From assembly GCA_038217425.1 (NCBI GenBank), contig JBBQPM010000003.1, positions 1 to 64,000 of the forward strand: DNA of 64,000 bases, written 5' to 3'. Origin of the DNA: JAIEPT01 sp038217425. GTDB taxonomy: Bacteria > Planctomycetota > Planctomycetia > Gemmatales > Gemmataceae. The translations under genes and the position numbers were made by a program. Shown here piece after piece: positions 39,420-48,754 of the stretch (its first letter is position 1; the number at the start of each line of letters is the position of its first letter). The notes under the pieces were generated by a model. The model was given only the letters and a program-made list of their open reading frames with translations, made no database searches and was not told where the DNA came from.

Positions 39420-41786
39420 TCAGTCGAGGTAACGAAACTCACTGGCGATAAAAAGTGCCTGAGCGAAGCTGGTCCACACCCGTAGCTGCCTTTTTTGATG
39501 ATCCGGTTCCGTCTGCTTCAAATGCGTACCCATGGCTCGAAGGTACGCGGTCGCACGCGCCGTCTCGGCTCCTTGCGGATCGCGCTGGAAGACTTTGCGG
39601 AATGCGACCTGGACGCAAACGGCGTCGTCTGCCGCATCCGCATCAAGCACCGCCTTCGCAAAGGCCGACGATTGGTCTACGATGAACGGGCTGTTCATCA
39701 GAAACAGCGACTGCGTGGGAAGCGTGGTAAGCGTTCGGCTTCCGACCGGCTTCGTCGGATCGGGCAAATCGAAGGCTGCGAGTTCGGGCGGATCGGAGTT
39801 GCGCAACATGCACAGGTAGACGCTCCGATGCACGCTCGGACGATGTAGGTTGCCGGCCTTGTTCACGAGCAAATCTTGGTCGGCGATGGCGGAGCCAAGC
39901 GGCGGTTGCAGATCGAGTTTGCCGCTGACGGCGAGAACGCTGTCCCGCAAGGATTCGGCATCGAGCCGCCGACGATTGTGCCGCCACAACAAGGTGTTAT
40001 CGGGATCGATTCGATTTGCTTTTTCGTCGTCCATGCTTGAGAGGCGATAGGTTCGACTCAGCACGATTTGGCGAATGAGCGACTTCAGCGACCACTTTCC
40101 CGCGATGAATTCGCTGGCGAGATGATCGAGCAATTCGGGATGGGAAGGCGTTTCTCCGTACACGCCGAAATCATCGCAGGTGGCGACGAGTCCGCGCCCG
40201 AAGAGATGATGCCAGACGCGATTGGCCATCACGCGTGCCGTGAGCGGATGGCGCGGATCGGTCAGCCACTGAGCGAGTTGCAATCGACCGCTCTGTTTGG
40301 GTGCGATCGCGCCGGGGGCGGGAACGCCGCAAGCCTGGACGAAACCTCGGGGGACGGCCGCACCGAGTTTGTTCGATTCTCCCTGAATGTTGATCTTACA
40401 ATCCTGCGGCGCCGTTCGTTCGCGAACTCCCATCGCGAGCGGAGTTCCGGGCGGATATACGATCTTCGGCTTCTTGGCCGGCGCCGACGTCTTGCTGGCT
40501 TTCGCCTCGACCGCCGGGGCAGGCTTGGCGGTCTTGAGCACATAGAGTTCGGTGGCAGGGGCGGTCAGCGGCTCATTCGCTGCCAGACCGTAGAGCGTCT
40601 CGGTGCTGAAAAAAATGCCCGCGAGCGCGTAGTAGTCGCGGGTCGGAATCGGATCGTGCTTGTGATCGTGACAGCGGGCGCAGGCGACGCTCAGACCCAT
40701 CAAGCCGGCGCCGACGACTTCGATTTGATCGGCAACGATGTCCATGTCGAAGTTAATATTCATCGCCTTGGCCGGCTTGGAACCGAGGGCGAGAAATCCA
40801 GTCGCGATCCAAAGGCGATCGCGTTCCGCGGCCGAGGCGGCGGGCAACAGGTCGCCCGCAATCTGTTCCGTCAGGAAGCGATCGTAGGGGACGTCGTCGT
40901 TCAGCGCTTGAATCACATAGTCGCGATATCGCCAGGCGTGCGGCAGCGTGGCGTTTCGGCTCAGGCCGTCGTTGCCGTTGGATTCCCCGTATCGAGCGAC
41001 GTCCAGCCAGTGCCTGCCCCAACGCTCGCCGAACCGGGGTGAGGCAAGAAGCTCGTCCACCGCCCGCACCAGTGCTTTTTGTTCGTCTTGACGGAATTCG
41101 GCGACGAATCGCTCCACCTGCTCGAACGTCGGCGGCAATCCGTGAAGATCGAAGGATAAACGACGAAGGAGCGTGCGTGCGTCCGCATCGGCCACCGGAC
41201 GAAGCTGAGCGGACTCCAACTTCGCCAACACATGGCGATCGATATCTCCTTGGCTCCACGAGCCATCCTTGACCGCCGCCGCCGCGGTCTTTGCGATCGG
41301 TTGCAACGACCAGAGCGCATCCGGTTTCACATCGGCCTTTCCGGACTTCCCGGGAGCTTTGGCAACTGGATACGGCACCCCCATCTCGACCCATTTGACG
41401 AAGTCGGCCACCACCGCTTTCGAAAGGGGCCGTTCAGGCGGCATCTCCAACCCGTCATATTTCAGAGCCTGAATCAGGGCGCTCGCCTGGGCCCGTCCCG
41501 AAACAACGGCCGGCCCCGACTGACCGCCCGCCATCAATCCTTCGCGCGAATCGAGTAGGAGATTCCCGCCGACCTTCTTGGCGTCCTTCGCGTGACACGA
41601 GTAACATTCCTTCACCAGAACCGGGCGAATTTTTTTCTCGAAGAAGGCGATTCCTTCGGGGCTCGACTTCTGGGCGGGTAGTTTCGATTTGACCGTTGCA
41701 GGCTCGCCGGCCCAGAGGAACGCGCCAAGCCACACGAGGAGCGGGGCGCTCGATAATCTCCAGGTTCGCGCACTGAATCCGAGCAT
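39420..41786 (-). CDS. Planctomycete cytochrome C, DUF1549 and DUF1553 protein
   Basis: This encodes 788 residues: signal sequence, a cytochrome c-like PSCyt1 domain (IRPVLVKECYSCHAKDAKKV; CYSCH is the heme site), DUF1549 (LLRRLSFDLHGLPPTFEQV, then GRHWLDVARYGESNG) and DUF1553 (HPLTARVMANRVWHHLFGRG). CARCHDHKHDPIPTRDYYAL is the second CxxCH and is strongly conserved in the family. It is exported and could be redox active. The 5' gene of a two-gene operon with DUF1501. Confidence 0.9.
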   Translation of the reverse strand: MLGFSARTWRLSSAPLLVWLGAFLWAGEPATVKSKLPAQKSSPEGIAFFEKKIRPVLVKECYSCHAKDAKKVGGNLLLDSREGLMAGGQSGPAVVSGRAQASALIQALKYDGLEMPPERPLSKAVVADFVKWVEMGVPYPVAKAPGKSGKADVKPDALWSLQPIAKTAAAAVKDGSWSQGDIDRHVLAKLESAQLRPVADADARTLLRRLSFDLHGLPPTFEQVERFVAEFRQDEQKALVRAVDELLASPRFGERWGRHWLDVARYGESNGNDGLSRNATLPHAWRYRDYVIQALNDDVPYDRFLTEQIAGDLLPAASAAERDRLWIATGFLALGSKPAKAMNINFDMDIVADQIEVVGAGLMGLSVACARCHDHKHDPIPTRDYYALAGIFFSTETLYGLAANEPLTAPATELYVLKTAKPAPAVEAKASKTSAPAKKPKIVYPPGTPLAMGVRERTAPQDCKINIQGESNKLGAAVPRGFVQACGVPAPGAIAPKQSGRLQLAQWLTDPRHPLTARVMANRVWHHLFGRGLVATCDDFGVYGETPSHPELLDHLASEFIAGKWSLKSLIRQIVLSRTYRLSSMDDEKANRIDPDNTLLWRHNRRRLDAESLRDSVLAVSGKLDLQPPLGSAIADQDLLVNKAGNLHRPSVHRSVYLCMLRNSDPPELAAFDLPDPTKPVGSRTLTTLPTQSLFLMNSPFIVDQSSAFAKAVLDADAADDAVCVQVAFRKVFQRDPQGAETARATAYLRAMGTHLKQTEPDHQKRQLRVWTSFAQALFIASEFRYLD

Positions 41787-42171
41787 ATGGATCAAGCCTT
41801 CAGAGCGGATTGGCAACGGAATACGAACGTCCCGGCAGGCGGAATGTCAGGTAGGAGGTTAGCGGTAGTTTAGCAGCGATCTCAGGGCAGGTCAATCATG
41901 TTCTTCGCATTCAGTAGAGAAGGCGAACGAAACGCTTCGCGTCGCGCCGGCATTGAAGGCAGAACCGTTTTCGGCTTTCGGTTGTACAGGGCGAAGGAGG
42001 TTTTCTGCCCTCAAACGCTTCGGCGCCTGCGCAAGTTGTCCGTTGTACCCGCTTCCCAAAGTTCGACGAGTTGTTCGTTCTCAGAAGTCTGCTAAAGCGG
42101 TGCGAGATTTGCATGAGCCTAAATCTCAATAATCCAGTGCGATTTCCGTTTATCCAGACGGAGCAACTCCG
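41787..42171. other. Intergenic region between divergent operons, nothing recognised
   Basis: These 385 bases separate the DUF1549 operon start (minus) from the respiratory operon start (plus). Both promoters should be here. Only short unsupported open frames are present. I saw no sigma-54 pattern and no strong palindrome. CGGAGCAACTCCG (42161-42173), just before the Rieske ATG, is a small palindrome covering its ribosome binding site. Confidence 0.5.
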
Positions 42172-42645
42172 ATGCATCGACGTCAATGGCTGAAAATAGC
42201 GCTCGGCGGCGGAGCGCTCACTGCCGTAACAGCCGTTGGTTTACCGGTAATCGTCTCCATTGCTTCGCCGGGAACTGCACACCAACTTGGTGAGGATTGG
42301 TCCCCCATCGGGGCCCTTTCGGACTTCGCCGAGGGGGAGGTTATCGAGGCGTCCGTTCGGCGCCGGCGAGTCGAGTGGCCCAGTCCCTGTCACCCCATCC
42401 GCGTTTTTGTCGTGCGTACCGGCGCCGAAGTCGTCGTTTTCGGGCGTGCCTGCACGGATCTCGGTTGCGATGTCAACTATGATCCTGGAAGCACGTGTTT
42501 TTTCTGTCCGTGCCATGGCGGGATTTTTGCCCAGTCAGGCGAAGTGATGGCGGGGCCGCCTCGATCCCCGTTGCACCGATACGCCGTGCGCGTCACGGAA
42601 GGCATGGTCGAAGTCGATGTGAACTCGTTGCGTCCGCGGTCCTGA
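42172..42645 (+). CDS. Rieske 2Fe-2S protein of a bc-type complex
   Basis: This encodes 157 residues: an N-terminal export/anchor segment (RRQWLKIALGGGALTAV), then the Rieske fold. CTDLGC (94-99) and CPCHGGIF (112-119) are the two cluster boxes. The first box normally reads CTHLGC; His96, a cluster ligand, is Asp here (codon at 42457-42459). An extra Cys109 lies just before the second box (STCFFCPCH). It would move electrons from quinol to cytochrome c together with the cytochrome b encoded nine bases downstream. The changed ligand makes the cluster chemistry uncertain. Confidence 0.85.
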   Translation: MHRRQWLKIALGGGALTAVTAVGLPVIVSIASPGTAHQLGEDWSPIGALSDFAEGEVIEASVRRRRVEWPSPCHPIRVFVVRTGAEVVVFGRACTDLGCDVNYDPGSTCFFCPCHGGIFAQSGEVMAGPPRSPLHRYAVRVTEGMVEVDVNSLRPRS

Positions 42646-42653
42646 CGGAGCAT

Positions 42654-44081
42654 ATGCTCATGGTTGCTTACGCCTGGCGGTGGCTGGTCGATCGTTTTGG
42701 GCTCGGCCCCATCTGGACCAAGGTCTTCAAACGCCGCGTGCCGAACCAGCCCTGGTACTTGGGCGACGGCATGGCCCTGACCGTATTACTAGGCGTGCAG
42801 ATTCTCACCGGCGTCGCGTTGGCATTCACCTACACGCCCGCTGTCGATCATGCCCATGACAGCGTTCGCTTTCTTTCGGAACGTCAAACATTCGGATGGT
42901 TCGTGCGCGGCCTGCATTACTGGTCCGGCGGCCTGATGGTCGTCATGATCGTGCTGCACGTCTTTCGGCAGGTGATTTTGGGCGGGTACAAGTCGCCGCG
43001 CGAGGGGATCTGGCTGATCGGGGTCGTCCTCTTGATTCTCGTAATCTCCACGTCGTTTCTGGGATACGTGCTTCGTTGGGACGACCGCGGGATGGCTGGG
43101 CTCAAGGTGGCGTTGACCATCTTCGAACGCATCCCGCTCGTGGGCGACGGACTCGTTCGCCTCGTGCAGGGAGGGCCCGATCTCAGCACGATCACGCTCA
43201 CCCGACTCTATGCGATGCACGTCATCTTCATTCCGATTCTGATCATGGCGCTGGTGGCGTATCACTTGTATCTGATCATCCTTCTGGGCACGACGGCGCC
43301 GGCGGAACATGGCGAACACGTCGATACCGGCGCCGAGCAGAAACAGGTCTACAAGGAACAGGCCGAATCGCCGACAGAGGGGGAAGTCTTCTTTCCGACC
43401 GCTGTGATCAAGATCGCGCCGTGGTCGGTCGTCGCGCTCGGGATGGCGCTTATTTTGACGCTGACGAATGGAGCGCCGGCCCTCGGCCCTCCCGCAAATC
43501 AGCAGGCGACTTCCCACCCTCGCGAAGAATGGTGGTTCGCCTGGTATAGCGCCCTGACGGCACTTATGCCGGCTGCTTATGCGCCGACCTTTCACATCCT
43601 CTTTCCGATCGTGTTGTTTGGCGGACTCGTCTTGCTGCCGTTCGCGGATCGCGGGCCGGCGCGCGGCTGGCGGCATCGGCCGATCGCGACCACGATCGTC
43701 GTGATCCTGGCGACAGCGCTGATCGGGCTGTCTTCGTGGCGTCTGCGTTCGCCATTCGGCGGCGAAGCGAGTTCGGCGCCGCCGCCGATACCGCGCGGCA
43801 TCGTCCTCGCGGAAGACGCCCGGCAAGGGCATCAGCTCTTTGGTCGCTTCGGCTGCGTCAGTTGCCATCCGATCGCCGGAGCCGGGAAGGAGAAAATCGG
43901 GACTGACCTCGCTCGGCTTGAACGCATTTATTCGCAGGAAGAGTTACGTAGCTATATCCTCGCGCCTCCGGCAGGCGTGGCGATGCCCAGCTACGCCGGC
44001 CGACTCACGGACGAAGAGATGCAGCAACTGACGGCTTTCGTCATGGTCGTTCAAACGTTTCCGCGCACGCAGGGAGATTGA
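42654..44081 (+). CDS. Cytochrome b fused to a C-terminal cytochrome c domain
   Basis: This encodes 475 residues. The b-type part has heme ligands in GLHYWSGGLMVVMIVLHVFR and AMHVIFIPILIMALVAYHLY, and the b6-subunit IV-like part follows (EEWWFAWYSALTALMP). After the last membrane helix comes a soluble cytochrome c domain with FGCVSCHPIAG near residue 402 and a MPSYAGRLTDEE methionine-ligand segment. One protein thus does the jobs of cytochrome b and c1. ATG 42654 is only three bases after GGAG, so ATG 42660 may be the true start. It is the membrane core of the quinol:cytochrome c reductase in this operon. Confidence 0.9.
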   Translation: MLMVAYAWRWLVDRFGLGPIWTKVFKRRVPNQPWYLGDGMALTVLLGVQILTGVALAFTYTPAVDHAHDSVRFLSERQTFGWFVRGLHYWSGGLMVVMIVLHVFRQVILGGYKSPREGIWLIGVVLLILVISTSFLGYVLRWDDRGMAGLKVALTIFERIPLVGDGLVRLVQGGPDLSTITLTRLYAMHVIFIPILIMALVAYHLYLIILLGTTAPAEHGEHVDTGAEQKQVYKEQAESPTEGEVFFPTAVIKIAPWSVVALGMALILTLTNGAPALGPPANQQATSHPREEWWFAWYSALTALMPAAYAPTFHILFPIVLFGGLVLLPFADRGPARGWRHRPIATTIVVILATALIGLSSWRLRSPFGGEASSAPPPIPRGIVLAEDARQGHQLFGRFGCVSCHPIAGAGKEKIGTDLARLERIYSQEELRSYILAPPAGVAMPSYAGRLTDEEMQQLTAFVMVVQTFPRTQGD

Positions 44082-44082
44082 C

Positions 44083-44991
44083 ATGTCCACGCTCGATCCC
44101 GCGGGCCCGGCGGCCGCCAAGATCGCCCTCCTCTGGTGGGTCATGTGCGGCGTCTTCGCCGGCGTGTTCGTCCTGGTCGTCGTGCTCATGTACATGGCGA
44201 TGCGGCGAACTCGGTCTGCGACTCCCCCGCTGGGCAAGACCGGTTTCGTGATCGCCGGCGGCATGGCGCTGCCGCTCCTGGTCGTGATTCCCCTGCTCAT
44301 CTACTCGCTCGAAACGTCGCTCGCCCTCCGCCAACCGGCCGGCGCCTTCACAATTCAGGTTCGCGGTCATCAATGGTGGTGGGAGGTACGCATCCCCGAG
44401 CACGGCATCGTGACGGCCAACGAGATCCATATCCCCGCGGGCGTCCCCATTCGCCTGGAACTGACGAGCGCCGACGTCATTCACAGCTTCTGGGTTCCGC
44501 GTTTGCACGGCAAGATGGACATGATTCCGGGCCGAACGAATACTTTTTGGATCCAGGCCGACTCCCCCGGCGTGTATCGCGGGCAGTGCGGCGAATACTG
44601 CGGCACCCAGCACGCGAAGATGTCATTCGAAGTCGTAGCGCTGACGCCGGACGAGTATCGAGCCTGGGTCGATGCTCGAATTGCCGAACGCAAGAAGCGA
44701 AGAGAAGTCGCCGAACCCTCTCGCGGCAAAGTCGTGTTTCGCCAAGCGGGTTGTGCCGTTTGTCATACGGTGTCGCATTTTCCGGAAGCCACTGGTTTGG
44801 CAGGGCCCAACCTCACGCACCTCGGCAGTCGGCGGATGATCGCCGCGGGCAACTTGCCCAACACACGGACTGAACTCGTGAATTGGATCGTCAATCCGCA
44901 TACGGCGAAACCGGGCGTCAAGATGCCCGCGACCCAACTCCCGTCCGAAGATCTGAACGCGCTCGTCGACTATCTGGAGACCTTGAAATGA
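44083..44991 (+). CDS. coxB: Cytochrome c oxidase subunit II with fused cytochrome c (caa3 type)
   Basis: This encodes 302 residues: two N-terminal membrane helices, the cupredoxin domain with the CuA site (VIHSFWVP near 132 and CGEYCGTQHAKM near 169-180), and a C-terminal cytochrome c domain (CAVCHTVSHFP near 225). The CuA ligands are intact. It takes electrons from cytochrome c, or directly through its own heme domain, to subunit I. It follows the cytochrome b-c stop by one base and overlaps coxA by four. Confidence 0.93.
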   Translation: MSTLDPAGPAAAKIALLWWVMCGVFAGVFVLVVVLMYMAMRRTRSATPPLGKTGFVIAGGMALPLLVVIPLLIYSLETSLALRQPAGAFTIQVRGHQWWWEVRIPEHGIVTANEIHIPAGVPIRLELTSADVIHSFWVPRLHGKMDMIPGRTNTFWIQADSPGVYRGQCGEYCGTQHAKMSFEVVALTPDEYRAWVDARIAERKKRREVAEPSRGKVVFRQAGCAVCHTVSHFPEATGLAGPNLTHLGSRRMIAAGNLPNTRTELVNWIVNPHTAKPGVKMPATQLPSEDLNALVDYLETLK

Positions 44992-47483
44992 GCGCGTCGC
45001 CGGAAGACACGAAAGCGTTCAACGAGACCTGGAAAGAGCCGTCAGGCTTCCCGGGCGGGTTGGCGACCGTCGATAACATCCGTATCGGCGTCCGCTACAT
45101 GGCCACGGCGTTTAGCTTCTTCCTGATCGCCGGAGTCTTCGCGCTACTCATGCGGATCCAACTTGCCGTACCCGACAATCATTTCCTGGGCCCGGTCGAC
45201 TACAACCGCCTGTTCACGATGCACGGCACCACCATGATGTATCTCTTCGCCGTGCCGTTCATGGAAGGCCTGGCCGCGGTTTTCTTGCCGTTCATGCTCG
45301 GCACGCGCGAACTCGCCTACCCGCGACTGACGGCTCTAAGCTACTGGGTATATCTCTTCAGCGGCCTCACGTTCTTCTCGGGATACCTGTTTGACATGGT
45401 CGCGGATGTCGGCTGGTTCGCGTACACGCCGCTCTCCGCTCCGGCATTCGCCACCAGCGGCATCGACTTTTGGCTCGTCGGCCTGGGAGCGGCGGAACTC
45501 GCGGGCATCGCCGCGGGCGCCGAGCTTACCGTCTCGATCCTCAAACTGCGCGCGCCCGGCATGTCCCTCGCCAAGATGCCTCTCTTCGCCTGGGCCTGGC
45601 TCGTCACCGCCGTCATGATTGTCTTCGCCTTTACGACGCTGTTTGTCGCTACCGTGCTGCTCGAATCCGACCACGCTCTGGGGACGCATTTCTTCAGCGA
45701 CGCCAAGGGGGGCAACCATCTCCTTTGGCAGCATCTCTTCTGGTTTTTCGGACATCCCGAAGTTTACATCATCTTCCTCCCCGCGACCGGCATCGTGTCG
45801 ATGATCGTCGGCACGTTTTCCCGCCGCCTGCACGGTTACACGCTGATTGTCGTCGGCATCCTGGTCACCGGTTTCCTCAGCTTCGGACTCTGGGTGCACC
45901 ACATGTACACGACCGGCTTGCCGGAACTATCGCTCTACTTCTTCGCGTCGGCAAGTTTGGTCATCGCCCTGGCGAGCGGGACGCAGATCTTCGCGTGGCT
46001 CTCCAGTCTGTGGGGAACGCAGCCGAAGCTCCTGGCGCCGCTACTGTTCGTGCTGGGCTTCATGTTCATCTTCGTACTCGGCGGACTGACGGGAGTGATG
46101 TTGGCGATCGTGCCGTTTGACGTGCAAGTGCACGACACCTTTTTCCTCGTAGCTCATTTTCATTACGTGCTGATCGGCGGCGCCGTCTTCCCGATGATGG
46201 CCGCCGTGCATTACTGGGCGCCGAAAATCTCCGGACGCATGCTCAGCGAACGCCTGGGCAAGTGGAGTTTTTGGCTCACGTTCCTCGGGTTCAACTTCAC
46301 GTTCTTCCCGATGCACATCATGGGGCTCCTGGGTATGCCGCGCCGCGTTTATACGTATCGCGCCGATCTGGGTATCGACGGACTCAACCTGGCCGTCACG
46401 ATCGCGGCGTTCGTCATGGCGGCGGGCTTCTTGCTGATCGCGTTCAACGTGATCTGGAGCTTGCGTTACGGTGCGGTCGCGGAGAAAAACCCCTGGGGCG
46501 GCGACTCACTCGAGTGGTCGCTCCTGGTGGCGACCCAGGTTCTGTTCCCGCGTTTGCCCGTCGTCAACTCCCGACATCCCCTTTGGAATGCGAACGAACC
46601 CCAAGAACCCGAGCTCGAACGTCTCGTCGAGACGCTGGATCATCGGCCTGCGGATTGGCGCGCCACCGTTCTCGTCAACGCCATCACCGGCAAACCCGAA
46701 GCACTCGTGCGCCTGTCGACATGGTCGTATATGCCGTTCGTCACCTCCATCGGCATCATGCTCGTCACCATCGCGACCATCGCTCGGCTTTATTTGCTCG
46801 TGGCTGCGGGGGTTGTCGTCACGGTCGCCGGGCTGATCTGCTGGCTTTGGCCCGATCCCGCCGAGACGGAGCGGATGCAACGTGAAACCTTGCCGCAGGA
46901 GACGGGGCTTCCGATCTTCACGACCGGAGCCAAGTCGCTTCCCTGGCTCGGCATGCTCTTTCTGATGGCGGTGTTCGGCTGGTCGCTGGCGACGCTGTTT
47001 TACTCGTACTTCTACCTGCGCCTGTACGCGCCGCACTGGCCTCTCGATGGACTGCCCTTGCCGGAACTGCTCGGCCCCGCGCTGATCTACGGTAGTCTGT
47101 TAATAGGAGCCATCGCGGCGGTCTGTGCGTGGCATCGTTTTGGCCGGAGTAAGATTCGTAGCCAAATCGGATTCGCGGCGAGCCTCGTGGTCGGCATCGT
47201 TTTCCTGGGTTTGCGCTGGGCCGACGCGTGGTATCTCGAAGTGTCGCCGCGGGCCAACGCGTACGGCTCAATTTTTCACATGCTCGGTTGGGCGATGGAT
47301 GCCATTGTTCTGACTGGCGTGGGGTTATCGGCGGCGGCGCTGGCTCGTTCGATAAGCGTCACTCAGGACTGGGAGAGGATCCTGGCGGCACAGGTGCAGA
47401 TCGTCGCGCACTATTGGATCTTCTCCGCCGCCTCGGCCGTGCTCGTCTACGCGGTGCTGTACCTTTCCCCTTACTTGATTTGA
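44988..47483 (+). CDS. coxA: Cytochrome c oxidase subunits I and III fused
   Basis: This encodes 831 residues. Residues 1-620 are subunit I: heme a ligand H79 in FTMHGTTMMYLF, CuB and Tyr region FFGHPEVYIIFLP, HHMYTTG and HFHYVLIGGAVF. After about residue 637 comes a subunit III domain (LPWLGMLFLMAVFGWSLATL, then AYGSIFHMLGWAMDA). The GHPEVY Glu and Tyr identify a type A heme-copper oxidase. The usual D-channel entrance Asp lies in an Asp-Met-Ala-Phe-Pro-Arg motif; here it is Glu108 in RELAYPRL. Overlaps coxB by ATGA. Confidence 0.93.
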   Translation: MSASPEDTKAFNETWKEPSGFPGGLATVDNIRIGVRYMATAFSFFLIAGVFALLMRIQLAVPDNHFLGPVDYNRLFTMHGTTMMYLFAVPFMEGLAAVFLPFMLGTRELAYPRLTALSYWVYLFSGLTFFSGYLFDMVADVGWFAYTPLSAPAFATSGIDFWLVGLGAAELAGIAAGAELTVSILKLRAPGMSLAKMPLFAWAWLVTAVMIVFAFTTLFVATVLLESDHALGTHFFSDAKGGNHLLWQHLFWFFGHPEVYIIFLPATGIVSMIVGTFSRRLHGYTLIVVGILVTGFLSFGLWVHHMYTTGLPELSLYFFASASLVIALASGTQIFAWLSSLWGTQPKLLAPLLFVLGFMFIFVLGGLTGVMLAIVPFDVQVHDTFFLVAHFHYVLIGGAVFPMMAAVHYWAPKISGRMLSERLGKWSFWLTFLGFNFTFFPMHIMGLLGMPRRVYTYRADLGIDGLNLAVTIAAFVMAAGFLLIAFNVIWSLRYGAVAEKNPWGGDSLEWSLLVATQVLFPRLPVVNSRHPLWNANEPQEPELERLVETLDHRPADWRATVLVNAITGKPEALVRLSTWSYMPFVTSIGIMLVTIATIARLYLLVAAGVVVTVAGLICWLWPDPAETERMQRETLPQETGLPIFTTGAKSLPWLGMLFLMAVFGWSLATLFYSYFYLRLYAPHWPLDGLPLPELLGPALIYGSLLIGAIAAVCAWHRFGRSKIRSQIGFAASLVVGIVFLGLRWADAWYLEVSPRANAYGSIFHMLGWAMDAIVLTGVGLSAAALARSISVTQDWERILAAQVQIVAHYWIFSAASAVLVYAVLYLSPYLI

Positions 47484-47488
47484 ACGTC

Positions 47489-47857
47489 ATGAAACCTTCG
47501 CACGCCACGTCAGCGAGTCCTTTCGCAATCTGGTTCGGATTGCTGGGCGGAGCGTTCGCCTGGTTTCTGCAGTTGCTCCTCATCTACAGTATCGCGGAAT
47601 TCGGCTGCGAAAGTCCGCTGAAGGACTATGCAATGTTCGGCATCGGCGCCGTGGCGTGGTTGTCGCTCGCCGTTAGCGCCGGCATGTTCCTCGTCGCGCT
47701 ACTGGCTACTGGAGTCGCCTACGGCAATGTTCGAAAGAAAGGGCCGGATGACGGATCCACGTCGCTCGCCCGCGCGGGCTACATCGCTAACGGCACGTTC
47801 ATGATCGCCATCATCGTCGAAGCGGTCCCCATCTTCTACTACTTGAACCGATGTTAA
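47489..47857 (+). CDS. Small membrane protein of the oxidase operon
   Basis: This encodes 122 residues with three likely membrane helices (PFAIWFGLLGGAFAWFLQLL, AVAWLSLAVSAGMFLVALLA and GTFMIAIIVEAVPIFYYL). It starts five bases after the coxA-C stop with no clear ribosome binding site and overlaps ctaG by seven bases, so translation is probably coupled. Its position suggests an oxidase accessory subunit or assembly helper. I recognise no named family. Confidence 0.75.
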   Translation: MKPSHATSASPFAIWFGLLGGAFAWFLQLLLIYSIAEFGCESPLKDYAMFGIGAVAWLSLAVSAGMFLVALLATGVAYGNVRKKGPDDGSTSLARAGYIANGTFMIAIIVEAVPIFYYLNRC

Positions 47858-48741
47858 GCATGCGGCTACCCATCATAAGCGCGATGCTACTCTGGACGCC
47901 GGACCTCGTCGCTGCGGAGCGTTCCACGGGCGACTGGCGCGGAACCTGGAACTGGGACGGGCTCCTGCTCTTCAACCTTGGCGTACTGTGGTGGCTCTAC
48001 GGCCGGGGCCTGTCCCAGGTCTGGAAGTCCGCCGGGGTGGGACGAGGTATCTCCCGCGGTCAGGCCGTCGCGTTTCAAGTCGGATTGCTTGCCATATTCG
48101 TCGCGCTCGTGTCGCCGCTCGCTGCCTTGAGCGACGTGCTTGCGTCCGCCCACATGGCGCAGCACCTCCTTCTGACGATGGTCGCCGCTCCGCTGCTCGT
48201 ACTAGGCGCCCCGGCCTTGGCGGTCACCTGGGGCGTTCCCAAGAATTGGCGCCCCTCAATCGGGGCTTGGCGACGGAAGACGACGCCGATCAGACAACTT
48301 CTGTGGCAACCGTTCGTCGTCTGGATGATCTTCGCCATCACGTTATGGGTCTGGCATCTCCCGGCCCTTTACAATGCCGCGCTCGATCGGCCCATTCTGC
48401 ACGATTTGGAGCATGTGACGATGTTCGTCGCCGCGTTCTTGTTCTGGCGTGTGATTCTGGAACCTATGACGCGCCAGCGACTGCATCCGGTTCCCGCGGC
48501 GCTGTACCTCTTCACCGCGTCGCTCCATGCCGCGGCCCTGGGCGTTTTCCTGACGTTCGCCCCCGCCGCCTGGTACGACTACGCTGCGACGACCGGCGAT
48601 TTCGGGTTCACGCCGCTGGAAGACCAACAATTGGCGGGCATGTTGATGTGGATGCCCGGATGCCTGATCTTCCTCATCGCGGCGGCGGCGTTGCTCATCG
48701 CCTGGCTCGATGGCGAAACGCAGGCCGATCTCGCCGGCTAA
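47851..48741 (+). CDS. ctaG: Cytochrome c oxidase assembly protein, caa3-type CtaG
   Basis: This encodes 296 residues with about seven membrane helices, the CtaG_caa3 family. SAHMAQHLLLTMVAAPLLVLGAP is written here only in part: the His-rich start AHMAQHLLLTMVAAPLLV is the family hallmark, with HLPALYNAALDRPILHDLEH and DQQLAGMLMWMPGCL further on; these His and Met residues are likely copper contacts. It helps insert copper into caa3-type oxidases, matching the coxB-c gene in this operon. Confidence 0.88.
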   Translation: MLSMRLPIISAMLLWTPDLVAAERSTGDWRGTWNWDGLLLFNLGVLWWLYGRGLSQVWKSAGVGRGISRGQAVAFQVGLLAIFVALVSPLAALSDVLASAHMAQHLLLTMVAAPLLVLGAPALAVTWGVPKNWRPSIGAWRRKTTPIRQLLWQPFVVWMIFAITLWVWHLPALYNAALDRPILHDLEHVTMFVAAFLFWRVILEPMTRQRLHPVPAALYLFTASLHAAALGVFLTFAPAAWYDYAATTGDFGFTPLEDQQLAGMLMWMPGCLIFLIAAAALLIAWLDGETQADLAG

Positions 48742-48754
48742 CGGAGGGCTTGTC

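Noticed and set aside
41898..42186. Small frames on both strands in the gap before the Rieske gene
   Set aside because: No ribosome binding site, no family likeness, and they overlap each other.
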